IMG/VR virus record: IMGVR_UViG_3300041409_000651
Coordinates: 1 to 53,032 of that record
Strand: one strand, 5' to 3'
DNA from: a virus
DNA length: 53,032 nucleotides
Shown: one piece after another, positions 38,642 to 45,452 of the stretch
How positions within the stretch are numbered: the stretch's first letter is position 1
Layout of the letters: every line of letters begins with the position of its first letter
Made by a program: the position numbers and the translations under genes
Notes under the pieces: model-generated
Database searches by the model: none
What the model saw: only the letters and a program-made list of their open reading frames with translations
What the model was told of the DNA's origin: nothing

Positions 38642-39844
38642 ATGACCGAACCCACCGAAACATCCGAGTCCGCCGCGCCCGCCCGACCGCCAGTGATGCC
38701 GCTCGGCGACGTCGCTCTCCGCCTCGCCGCCGACCTCGCCGAGAACGGCGGCGAGCAGGAACAGATCCGCGACCTCCTCCTCCGCTCGCTCTGGCGGCCG
38801 ACCGACCCGAGTCTCGTGTCGAAGCTCCCGAAGGGGAACACGATGCTCGACTACCTCGGGCACGCCGACACGACCCGCCTCATCGCCGAGATCGACCCGA
38901 TGTGGGAATGGTGGCCGTGGCCCGAGTTCGCCGCGTCGTGGGGCGAGGACGTCGTCGCCCGAGACGACAACGGCTACCCGAGGCGGCTCTACATCAAGCT
39001 CACGATCCTCGGCGTGACCCGGCCCGGTATCGGCACCGTCGAGAAAGGCAAGTCGGACCCCGAGAAGGAACTCATCGGCGACGCGATCCGGAACGCCGCG
39101 ATGCGGTTCGGGATCGGCGCCGACTTGTGGTCGAAGGCGCCGCACGGCGATCTCGACGCCACGGCCGGTGAGCACGCCCGCGCGGCGAAGGGCGGCGGGA
39201 AGGACTGGTACATCGAGGCGGGATGGGACGGCGGGCAGGCCGAGCACGACCGCTCCCGCGAGAACCTCCTCGCCCGCCTCCGGACCCTGAACCCCGAGAA
39301 CGTCGCCGCGTTCCGGAAGTGGCGCGAGTCCGCGGGCTACAAGATCGGGAACGAGGCATCGACGCACGACGAGTGGGTCGCCATGCTCGACAAGGCGAAG
39401 GAGCTTCAGGCGGCGCAGAAGACGCCCGACGCCACGACGCCGCCTCAGAGCCCGCAGGAGCCGTCGGCTCCGGATGCCGCGCCCACGCCGCCGAGCGCCG
39501 CAGGAGGCGAATCCGGGCCGCCTCCGCCCGAATCTGCGCCACCTCCCCCGCCGAGCACCGACGAGGACGACGAGGTGCCGTGCCCGGCGTGCCTCGGCGG
39601 ACCCGACGGCCGGATCGACCCGGACTGTTGGGGATGCGACGGCCGCGGGACCGTGAAGCCCGCGGCGGCCACGACCGCCACGCAGGTACTCGACGCCCGA
39701 GAGAAGGCGCCCGACCACCCCGAGTGCGCCTTCTGCGGGTCGAAGCGGACGAAGGTCGCCGAGGTGAACGGTCACCTCCGGTGCGTGAACGCCACCGACT
39801 GCCGCCGCCGGGCCGAAGCCCGCAAGGATCCCGCCGAGCAGTAG
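38642..39844 (+). CDS. Rad52-like single-strand annealing protein with C-terminal zinc modules, 400 aa
   Basis: Residues about 60-190 carry the annealing core: LDYLGHADTTRLIAEIDPMW, WWPWPEF, RLYIKLTILGVTRPGIG and GDAIRNAAMRFGIGADLWSK, the last being a hallmark of the Rad52/Sak-type recombinases of phages. A helical part follows, then a Pro-rich linker (about residues 265-305). Two cysteine modules end the protein: CPACLGGPDGRIDPDCWGC, a DnaJ-like knuckle, and CAFCGSKRTK ... LRCVNATDC. Such proteins anneal complementary single strands during phage recombination. The zinc modules are an uncommon addition. Own promoter and leader. Confidence 0.8.
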   Translation: MTEPTETSESAAPARPPVMPLGDVALRLAADLAENGGEQEQIRDLLLRSLWRPTDPSLVSKLPKGNTMLDYLGHADTTRLIAEIDPMWEWWPWPEFAASWGEDVVARDDNGYPRRLYIKLTILGVTRPGIGTVEKGKSDPEKELIGDAIRNAAMRFGIGADLWSKAPHGDLDATAGEHARAAKGGGKDWYIEAGWDGGQAEHDRSRENLLARLRTLNPENVAAFRKWRESAGYKIGNEASTHDEWVAMLDKAKELQAAQKTPDATTPPQSPQEPSAPDAAPTPPSAAGGESGPPPPESAPPPPPSTDEDDEVPCPACLGGPDGRIDPDCWGCDGRGTVKPAAATTATQVLDAREKAPDHPECAFCGSKRTKVAEVNGHLRCVNATDCRRRAEARKDPAEQ

Positions 39845-39957
39845 ACCCTCCGCGCTACGGTGCGGAGCGATTCCTCTTCGGGACGCGAAGAGGACCGCAG
39901 GGCTCGACTCCTGCGGTCCTCGTAGTCCGTCCCGATCCACGACGAAGGGAAGAACGC
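39845..39957 (+). promoter_or_regulatory. Structured leader (attenuator-like) of the replication initiator gene
   Basis: A -10 box TACGGT (39856-39861) lies inside CTCCGC-GCGGAG. Downstream are two mutually exclusive structures: CCTCTTCG (39873-39880) with CGAAGAGG (39886-39893), and a 12-bp hairpin GAGGACCGCAGG (39890-39901) / CCTGCGGTCCTC (39910-39921). The second is closed by an outer stem TCGGGACG (39878-39885) / CGTCCCGA (39928-39935). The GAGG at 39890-39893 is shared, so only one can form. This is the logic of an attenuator or regulatory RNA switch. The initiator ATG follows at 39958 behind GAAGGGAAG. Confidence 0.5.
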
Positions 39958-40809
39958 ATGGACGATACCCGACGAGACCACGTCTCGCACTACGACCTGC
40001 TCGCCGCGGCGCGCCGCTACCGGGCGGGAGGAACCGGGCCGAAGGCGACCCTCATGGCGCTCGTCGAGCACCTCGGCGACCACGACGGCGAGTGGTCATG
40101 TTGGCCGTCGCAGGACGCTCTCGCCCACGCAACCGAGCAGACGACCCGGACCGTTCGACGCCACGTCGAGGTCTTCGTCGAGGTCGGACTCGTGCGGATC
40201 GAGCCGCGCTGGACGACCGGCGGGCGCCAGTCGAATCGCTACGTCGTCGACCTCGACGTTCTCTTCGAGGGGGCGGGTCTACCGGACACCATGTCCGCCA
40301 CGTCTACCGGACATCCGGAGCAGGTCAACCGGACACCGGCGACACCTCTACCGGACACGGGAGACCTGTTGCTTCATACCAAAGAGCTAGAGAAGAGCGA
40401 GAGGAAGAACGACGCGCGCGCCGACGGCGACGCGCGCGCTCAGTTCGAGGACTACTTCTGGCCCGCGTACCCGCCACGCAACGGCCGCAAGATCGGGAAG
40501 GCGGACGCGCTCGCTCAGTGGGTCAAGCTCTCGATCGAGGACCGGCGAGCCGCTCTGCGCGGCGCCCGGATCATGTCGGTCGAGGTCGACCTCGGGACCA
40601 CTCTCCCGCCCGACGCTCATCGGTGGCTCCGGAAGCGGACGTGGCAGGACTGGCAGGAACCGCCGACCGAGGCGACACCGAAGCGGCGCGGCGGGAAGCA
40701 GACCATGACCGAGGCGCACGACGTGATCGCCCGCTCGGCCGTCCTCGCCCGCGAGGCGGGGATCAAGTTCGACGACGACGGAGAGGAGCCGACCCGTGCG
40801 ATCGGCTGA
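39958..40809 (+). CDS. Replication initiator protein (lambda O-like organisation), 283 aa
   Basis: ATG with a weak Shine-Dalgarno GAAGGGAAG. Residues 1-105 form a winged helix-turn-helix domain: ATLMALVEHLGDHDGEWSCW, DALAHATEQTTRTVRRHVEV and RIEPRWTTGGRQSNRYVVDL. A Ser/Thr/Pro-rich linker (about residues 106-150) is coded by four iteron repeats. The C-terminal part (EDYFWPAYPPRNGRKIGKAD, AHRWLRKRTWQDWQEP) is like the DnaD/replication-protein tails that recruit a helicase loader. It should bind its own gene as origin. The next gene, overlapping by 14 bases, is a loader-like protein as in the lambda O-P pair. Confidence 0.75.
   Translation: MDDTRRDHVSHYDLLAAARRYRAGGTGPKATLMALVEHLGDHDGEWSCWPSQDALAHATEQTTRTVRRHVEVFVEVGLVRIEPRWTTGGRQSNRYVVDLDVLFEGAGLPDTMSATSTGHPEQVNRTPATPLPDTGDLLLHTKELEKSERKNDARADGDARAQFEDYFWPAYPPRNGRKIGKADALAQWVKLSIEDRRAALRGARIMSVEVDLGTTLPPDAHRWLRKRTWQDWQEPPTEATPKRRGGKQTMTEAHDVIARSAVLAREAGIKFDDDGEEPTRAIG
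40281..40440. other. Putative origin of replication with four iterons inside the initiator gene
   Basis: TCWACCGGACAYC-type iterons occur at 40281, 40306, 40328 and 40350 (ACCGGACA cores), 25, 22 and 22 bases apart, so on one face of the helix. A partial reverse copy TGTCCGCC stands at 40292. A purine-rich stretch with more A/T (about 40367-40413) follows, as the unwinding region does in lambda. After that come two copies of GACGCGCGCGC (40411 and 40429). Iterons within the initiator gene coding for its linker are the lambda ori design. Confidence 0.6.
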
Positions 40810-41302
40810 GGCGCAGGCGGTACTAGCGGAGATCCGGGCGACGTGGCCGAACCGGGAGATCGACGAGGCGCAAGGGCTCGTGTGGATGGACACGCTCGCT
40901 CCGATCGGGATCGACTCGGCACGTTCGGCGGTGAGGTTCCTTCGGCAGACGAAGGACTTCCCGCCGTCGCATCACGAGTTCCTCGTCGCCGCGCAGGAGC
41001 AGGGCCGCCGCCTCGCGGCCGAGAACTCACTCGGCGACGGCGAGGCAGGACCGTGCCGCGAGTGCGGCGACGACCAGTGGGTGACGCTCGGTCACCCGAG
41101 CTTCGGACAGACGCCGACGGTGCGGCCGTGCTCGCGGTGTATGCCGGTGCAGTTCGTCAGGTGGTCGGAAGGTCACCTAGCCTCGGGACACAAGTGCTCC
41201 GAGTGCGTTGACCTCGTGCGTGGCAGCGCGGAGACCCGACGGGAGGTGACGTCGGCGATCCGTGGGCGGGCCGTGCCGGTCGACCTCGACCCCCTCTTCT
41301 AG
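40796..41302 (+). CDS. Helicase-loader-like protein with zinc module, 168 aa
   Basis: GTG start with a 14-base overlap with the initiator gene. The N-terminal 70 residues (AVLAEIRATWPNREIDEAQG, DTLAPIGIDSARSAVRFL, FPPSHHEFLVAA) have the helical outline of the phage G39P-type loader/inhibitor of replicative helicases. The C-terminal half has CREC, CSRC and CSEC, two potential zinc sites. The role would be to bring the host DnaB helicase to the origin-bound initiator, as lambda P does. Position next to the initiator supports it. Confidence 0.65.
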   Translation: MRSAEAQAVLAEIRATWPNREIDEAQGLVWMDTLAPIGIDSARSAVRFLRQTKDFPPSHHEFLVAAQEQGRRLAAENSLGDGEAGPCRECGDDQWVTLGHPSFGQTPTVRPCSRCMPVQFVRWSEGHLASGHKCSECVDLVRGSAETRREVTSAIRGRAVPVDLDPLF

Positions 41303-41312
41303 GAGATCGCCC

Positions 41313-41846
41313 GTGCGCCGTTCCCCGTTCACCCTGACCGCCGTTGTCGTGGCGGTCCTCCTCCTCGCCGGTGCCGCGGCGGCTTCCGTGCAGCGGCCGA
41401 CCGCGGCATCGGCAGGACAACCCGAGACGATCGCTCCGCTCCGCTTCGACGCGACGCCGCCCGGCCCGGTCGAGCCCGACTACACCGCCGGGGTGTACCT
41501 CCGCTCGATCGAGATCGAGCGCTACCTCGCCGCCGCCGCCCGTCCCGCTCCTCGACGCACGCCGCCGCGAGCGAGCCGCTCGGCCCGCAGGACGGTCGTC
41601 TCGTCGGGAGCGTGCGACGACGCGTGCCGGGCGCACCTCGCCCGGATCGGGGCGTGCGAGTCGAACGGCTACGCCGACCGGCGGAACCCGACGTATCGAG
41701 GCCGCTACCAGTTCTCGCGGGCGACGTGGGCGAGCGTCGGCGGGGTGGGGGATCCCGCCGACGCGCCGCCCGCCGAACAGGATGCCCGAGCCGAGGCGCT
41801 CTACGCGCGCTCGGGTCCCGGCCAGTGGCCGAGGTGCGGTCGGTGA
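41313..41846 (+). CDS. Secreted Rpf-like (resuscitation-promoting factor) muralytic enzyme, 177 aa
   Basis: GTG start, Shine-Dalgarno TAGGAGAT. Residues 1-25 are a signal peptide (FTLTAVVVAVLLLAGAAAA). A Pro/Arg-rich linker leads to the C-terminal domain from about 105: LARIGACESNGYADRRNP, YRGRYQFSRATWASVGGVG, and YARSGPGQWPRCGR at the end. This is the transglycosylase/lysozyme fold of actinobacterial Rpf proteins, with E116 in GACESNG as catalytic residue. The enzyme would cut host glycan strands outside the membrane. Its place among replication genes rather than lysis genes is unusual. Confidence 0.75.
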   Translation: MRRSPFTLTAVVVAVLLLAGAAAASVQRPTAASAGQPETIAPLRFDATPPGPVEPDYTAGVYLRSIEIERYLAAAARPAPRRTPPRASRSARRTVVSSGACDDACRAHLARIGACESNGYADRRNPTYRGRYQFSRATWASVGGVGDPADAPPAEQDARAEALYARSGPGQWPRCGR

Positions 41847-42226
41847 CGATCGAGCGGCGCACGCCTCTGGCGCGGTCGCAGAAGCCGATCGCCCGGTCGC
41901 CGCTGAAGCGGTCGACGAAGCGGATCCCGGCGCGGTCGCAGAGGCGGGAAGCGATCGCGCAGGAGCGGCGCGAGTTCGTCGAGCGGATCCTCCGGGCGCG
42001 GCCGTGGTGCGAAGCTCGGGTGCCCGGTCTCGGGTGCTCGCCTCGCCCGTCGACCGATGTGCACGAACTCGTCCGCCGATCGCAGGGCTCGCCGATCGTC
42101 CCGTCGCAGGGACTCGCCGACGATGACGTCCTCGCGGTCGACCGCCAGTGTCACGACTGGATCACGACGCACCCCCGCGAGGCGGTCGCGCTCGGACTCG
42201 CCCGGTGGGGATCACGTCCGTCGTAG
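41843..42226 (+). CDS. HNH/NinG-like endonuclease-type protein, 127 aa
   Basis: GTG in a GTGA overlap. A basic N-terminus (TPLARSQKPIARSPLKR) is followed by RPWCEARVPGLGC, VHELVRRSQGSPIVPSQ and CHDWITTHPREAVALGL. The pattern of Cys, then VHE, then C-H-x-W resembles small phage HNH-type proteins related to NinG and is common beside RusA-type resolvases. The role is probably in recombination or packaging-related DNA processing. Confidence is moderate because key HNH residues are only partly visible. Confidence 0.6.
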   Translation: MTIERRTPLARSQKPIARSPLKRSTKRIPARSQRREAIAQERREFVERILRARPWCEARVPGLGCSPRPSTDVHELVRRSQGSPIVPSQGLADDDVLAVDRQCHDWITTHPREAVALGLARWGSRPS

Positions 42227-42263
42227 CCGACTTCGGGTAGGGTGGTCTCCTCTTCCCAAGGAG
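42223..42263 (+). promoter_or_regulatory. Regulon promoter (GTAGCCGACTTCGG, -10 TAGGGT) and leader
   Basis: GTAGCCGACTTCGG begins at 42223 over the TAG stop of the upstream gene and leads into TAGGGT (42238-42243). The leader TCCCAAGGAG is at 42254-42263, seven bases before the ATG at 42271. Confidence 0.65.
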
Positions 42264-42270
42264 GCACCAC

Positions 42271-42444
42271 ATGGACCGAACCCCGAAGCCGAACCCGTCG
42301 CAAGTCGCGCGGGCCGCGGCTGACGTCGACGCCGAGGCCGCCGAGCGCGGCGTGAAGCTCACCGCCCACGAGCGGACCGTTCTCATCGAGGAGCGGGCAC
42401 ACAAGCTCGCGGCCGCCGACAACGACACACCGAAGCACCGGTGA
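42271..42444 (+). CDS. Small helical hypothetical protein, 57 aa
   Basis: ATG behind a regulon promoter and leader, which is the main support for this short gene. The protein is mainly one charged helix (QVARAAADVDAEAAERGVKL, VLIEERAHKLAAAD). It ends with a one-base overlap (TGATG) with the next gene. Its prominent control region suggests an early regulatory or takeover role. Confidence 0.6.
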   Translation: MDRTPKPNPSQVARAAADVDAEAAERGVKLTAHERTVLIEERAHKLAAADNDTPKHR

Positions 42445-42674
42445 TGCAGTTCTTCGAGGATCTCGTCGTCATCGTCGCGGGCGGCGTGGTCGCCTACTAC
42501 GGGACGCTCGTGGTCGTTCTCGCGTTCTTCGCCGTGCGCGACGAGTACCGCCTCGCTCAGCGCCGCAAGCTCTACCGCAGCAACCCGGACGCGTACTGCG
42601 CGCTCGGCCACTTCCACGCATCACGCCTCGAAGCCGAATGGTGCGAGGCGGCCCACGGAGTAGGAGACCAATGA
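42444..42674 (+). CDS. Small membrane protein with Cys/His tail, 76 aa
   Basis: ATG overlapping the previous stop; a GTG one codon earlier is possible. A hydrophobic helix spans about residues 7-29 (DLVVIVAGGVVAYYGTLVVV). The tail is basic and has YCALGHFHASRLEAEWCEAA, a possible zinc site on the cytoplasmic side. The function is unknown. Confidence 0.55.
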   Translation: MQFFEDLVVIVAGGVVAYYGTLVVVLAFFAVRDEYRLAQRRKLYRSNPDAYCALGHFHASRLEAEWCEAAHGVGDQ

Positions 42675-42925
42675 CCCTCGACCCGAACACCGACACGACC
42701 GACGCCGTCTTCGACGACCCGACCGTCGACCCGCACGAGGCGGCGCTCCGTCTCCTCGACTACGTCCGCGACGTCGAGGAGCAGGCGGACACCGACCCGA
42801 TGGGTCTCGCTCAGCGCCCGGCGCCGTCGGAGGTCGCGAACGTGTACGCCCGCGCCGGGGTGTACGCCACGCTCGCTCTCGTCGAAGCGGTGAACGGGCT
42901 CACCCGCCAGATCGCCGAGACGTAG
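42671..42925 (+). CDS. Hypothetical protein, 84 aa
   Basis: ATG in an ATGA overlap, with AGGAG upstream. Acidic and helical (EAALRLLDYVRDVEEQADTD, VYARAGVYATLALVEAVNGL). No cysteine and no membrane segment. The function is unknown. Confidence 0.5.
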   Translation: MTLDPNTDTTDAVFDDPTVDPHEAALRLLDYVRDVEEQADTDPMGLAQRPAPSEVANVYARAGVYATLALVEAVNGLTRQIAET

Positions 42926-42928
42926 ACG

Positions 42929-43738
42929 GTGGCCGACAAGAGCGGGATCGAATGGACCGACGCCACGTGGAACCCGGTCGTCGGATGCGAGAAGGTCTCG
43001 CCGGGGTGCGACCACTGTTACGCGATCCGCGACGGCGCACGCCTTCAGCACCTCGCCGCGTACGCGGGCACGATCGCCGACGGCGACTGGACCGGCGTCG
43101 TCCGTGAGCTACCCGAACGCCTCGACGTCCCGCTCCGGTGGCAGAAGCCGCGGAAAGTGTTCGTCAACTCAATGTCGGACCTCTTCCACCCGGACGTCTC
43201 GCGAGCGTTCATCGAGAAGGTCTTCGACGTCATGGCCCGCGCCGAGCGGCACACGTTCCAAGTCCTCACGAAGCGCCCGGCGCGCATGGCGAAGCTCACG
43301 CACGATCGGCTCGCTACGCCCGAGGAGGTCGACGGCGGTCACGAACTCGGGATCGTGCCCGGCTTGTGGGACCTCGTGAACTCGGGCATCCCGGCGCCGA
43401 ACGTGCACCTCGGGACGTCGGTCGAGTCGAACGAGTTCGCGTGGCGCGCCGACCGTCTGCGCGAGACCGCGGCCGCCGTCCGGTTCCTGTCGATCGAGCC
43501 TCTCCTCGGGCCGGTCGACGGTGTCACCGTGAAGGGGCTCGACTGGATCATCGTCGGCGGCGAGTCGGGCCACGGCGCGCGGCCGCTCGACCTCGGGTGG
43601 ATCCGAGATCTCCGCGACCAATGCTCCGACGAGGGCGTCCCGCTCTTCGTGAAGCAACTCGGGATCGCGTGGGGTCCTGACCACAAGCACCCCGAGGCGT
43701 GGCCCGCCGACCTCCGGATCCGCGAGTACCCGGCGTGA
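42929..43738 (+). CDS. Phage Gp37/Gp68 family protein (DUF5131-like), 269 aa
   Basis: GTG start. The N-terminus SGIEWTDATWNPVVGCEKVS with PGCDHCYA is the signature of the Gp37/Gp68 family, where three cysteines probably hold an iron-sulfur cluster or zinc. Further typical parts are KVFVNSMSDLFHPDV, HTFQVLTKRPARM, NVHLGTSVES and IVGGESGHGARPLD. The whole resembles a radical-SAM-type barrel, but the exact reaction is not established in my knowledge. It is found in many phages and mobile elements. A role in nucleic acid modification is possible. Confidence 0.8.
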   Translation: MADKSGIEWTDATWNPVVGCEKVSPGCDHCYAIRDGARLQHLAAYAGTIADGDWTGVVRELPERLDVPLRWQKPRKVFVNSMSDLFHPDVSRAFIEKVFDVMARAERHTFQVLTKRPARMAKLTHDRLATPEEVDGGHELGIVPGLWDLVNSGIPAPNVHLGTSVESNEFAWRADRLRETAAAVRFLSIEPLLGPVDGVTVKGLDWIIVGGESGHGARPLDLGWIRDLRDQCSDEGVPLFVKQLGIAWGPDHKHPEAWPADLRIREYPA

Positions 43739-44250
43739 CTGTCCTCGATCGTCTCCGCGACCTGCACCGTCTCCGCCTCGTGCACGGCGGGCGCGTCTTC
43801 CTCGACCGCTTCGGCGTGGACTTCGGGCGCGTCGGCGTGTACGTGCACAACCTCGCCGGGCCGGATCCCGGCATCGACGTGCACGATCATCCTTGGCAGT
43901 TCGTGACCCTGATCGTCCGGGGCGGCTACACCGAGGAATGGTGCGAGGCGCGAGACGCTCAGGAGTGGGCGCGCACCGGCGAGATCTTCGACCGCACCCG
44001 TCCCGCCGGTACCGCTCGGTACCCGAGAGGCGAGCGCCGAACGTGGCGACGGTGGTCGATACACGCGATGCCGTTCGGGGTCGCTCACCGGATCACGGCG
44101 ACAGAGCCGGGCACGTGGACCGTTGTCCTCCGTGGCCGCAAGGCGCGCCCGTGGGGGTTCTTCCTCCCGACCGGGTGGGTCGACCAGCGACGGTACCCGT
44201 ACGAGGTCCGCCGTCCCGTCGAGGTCGATCGGCACGTGGGCGGTGAGTGA
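43735..44250 (+). CDS. Cupin-like protein, 171 aa
   Basis: GTG in a GTGA overlap. The centre of the protein has DVHDHPWQFVTLIVRGGYTE and, later, RRWSIHAMPFGVAHRIT with PGTWTVVLRGRK. These two motifs form the metal-binding halves of a cupin barrel (HDH ... H ... H). The end GFFLPTGWVDQRRY is common in phage cupins of this type. Cupins can be oxygenases, isomerases or sugar-binding proteins; no specific reaction can be given. Coupled to the Gp37/Gp68 gene. Confidence 0.65.
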   Translation: MTVLDRLRDLHRLRLVHGGRVFLDRFGVDFGRVGVYVHNLAGPDPGIDVHDHPWQFVTLIVRGGYTEEWCEARDAQEWARTGEIFDRTRPAGTARYPRGERRTWRRWSIHAMPFGVAHRITATEPGTWTVVLRGRKARPWGFFLPTGWVDQRRYPYEVRRPVEVDRHVGGE

Positions 44251-44725
44251 GTTCCTCGTGTCGCTCGTGATCGAGGGCGAGCCCGTGCAGCAGGGCTCGA
44301 AGATAGCGGTCCTCCCGAAGAACGCTCGCCGCCCGGTCGTGATCGACGACAACTCGAAGACGCTCCGCCCGTGGCGGAAGTCGGTCAAGGCGGCCGCCGA
44401 GAAGGCGTGGCGCGACGAGGGCCGCTCCCCGATCGGCGACCCGGTGCAGGTCGAGATCTCGTTCGTGTTCACGCCGACCGCGTCGAACCCCGACCGCCAC
44501 TGGCGGTACGTGCAGCCCGACCTCGACAAGCTCGAACGGGCGCTCTACGACGGGCTCGTCGACGGGAAGCTCCTCCGCGACGACTCTCTCGTCGTGCAGC
44601 ACCTCACCCGGAAGCGGTTCGCCGAGGCGGACGAGATCGCGGGAGCGCACGTCTCGATCTCGTCGCTCGCCGATCACGAGACCCTCGCGTCGACGCGACG
44701 CCGGAACGATCGGATGCGGCGATGA
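44243..44725 (+). CDS. RusA-family Holliday junction resolvase, 160 aa
   Basis: GTG start with an eight-base overlap. The features of RusA are visible: GEPVQQGSKIAVLPKNARRP, a helix KSVKAAAEKAWR, VEISFVFTPTAS, and the acidic cluster PDLDKLERALYDGLVDGKLL with RDDSLV. The aspartates are the metal ligands. RusA cuts four-way junctions and thus resolves branched replication and recombination products before packaging. It fits the recombination set of Gam-like and Rad52-like proteins in the same region. Confidence 0.85.
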   Translation: MSEFLVSLVIEGEPVQQGSKIAVLPKNARRPVVIDDNSKTLRPWRKSVKAAAEKAWRDEGRSPIGDPVQVEISFVFTPTASNPDRHWRYVQPDLDKLERALYDGLVDGKLLRDDSLVVQHLTRKRFAEADEIAGAHVSISSLADHETLASTRRRNDRMRR

Positions 44726-45123
44726 CGCTCTTTGATCTCGACCCGCCCGAACCGGAGCGCCAGTACGTCGAGCCGACGAAGCGGGCGAAGCCGCGCTCGG
44801 TCGACGCCGGGCGCGCGGCCGCCGACGCGTCGATCGCTCAGGTCGCCGCCGCGGCCGACCCGACGTGGGCGCGCCTCGCCGTCCTCGCCGTCGTGGCCGT
44901 AGCTACCGCCCACGAGGAGTTCACGACCGACGACGTGTGGACGTGGCTCGAAGCGTGCTCGGTCACGACACACGAGCCGAGAGCGCTCGGCGCGGTCATG
45001 CGGACGAAGCGGGCGAAGGAGGTCGCGACGCCGACCGAGAGGTACCGCCCGTCGGACCGGCCCGAGTGCCACGCCCGCCCGGTGCGGATCTGGCGCTCGA
45101 AGGTCTACCCGACCGACGACTAG
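44722..45123 (+). CDS. Winged-helix-like conserved phage protein, 133 aa
   Basis: ATG in an ATGA overlap with the resolvase gene. The second half has EEFTTDDVWTWLEACS, EPRALGAVMRTKRAKEV and RPECHARPVRIWRSKVYP, a pattern of a small winged-helix domain seen in many actinophage proteins. DNA binding is likely. It is the last gene before the next regulon promoter. Confidence 0.65.
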   Translation: MTLFDLDPPEPERQYVEPTKRAKPRSVDAGRAAADASIAQVAAAADPTWARLAVLAVVAVATAHEEFTTDDVWTWLEACSVTTHEPRALGAVMRTKRAKEVATPTERYRPSDRPECHARPVRIWRSKVYPTDD

Positions 45124-45165
45124 GTCGGCTACGCTACCCGGCTAAGCCTCACCTCTCCCAAGGAG
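45121..45165 (+). promoter_or_regulatory. Regulon promoter (TAGGTCGGC-TACGCT) and leader
   Basis: TAGGTCGGC covers the TAG stop of the upstream gene and leads into TACGCT (45130-45135). The leader TCCCAAGGAG is at 45156-45165, eight bases before the ATG at 45174. Confidence 0.7.
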
Positions 45166-45173
45166 CCGAACCC

Positions 45174-45452
45174 ATGCCGCAGTCTCCCGAGCCCGAGCGC
45201 TCGTGGTCGATCCAGAAGTTCGCCTCGAACGGTCAGGGCATGATCGTCGTCGGGTGCGCCGACACGCCCGTCGGGCACCGCCCGCTCGTGATGATCGTCG
45301 ACGACACACGCCGCAAGCCGCGGCCCGTGACGCTCGAACCGGTCGAGGCGGCCGACGTCGCTCTGCGCCTCCTCGCCGACGTCGTGAAGGGCGCTCCGGA
45401 GGAGGACGCGCTCCGCATGCTCGCGGTCATGCTCACGCGGCGACTCCGGTGA
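45174..45452 (+). CDS. Hypothetical protein, 92 aa
   Basis: First gene behind a regulon promoter. A small alpha/beta protein: WSIQKFASNGQGMIVVGCAD and RPLVMIVDDTRRKPRPVTLE as strands, then a C-terminal helix. No known motif. It is coupled to the J-domain gene by a GTGA overlap. Confidence 0.6.
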   Translation: MPQSPEPERSWSIQKFASNGQGMIVVGCADTPVGHRPLVMIVDDTRRKPRPVTLEPVEAADVALRLLADVVKGAPEEDALRMLAVMLTRRLR

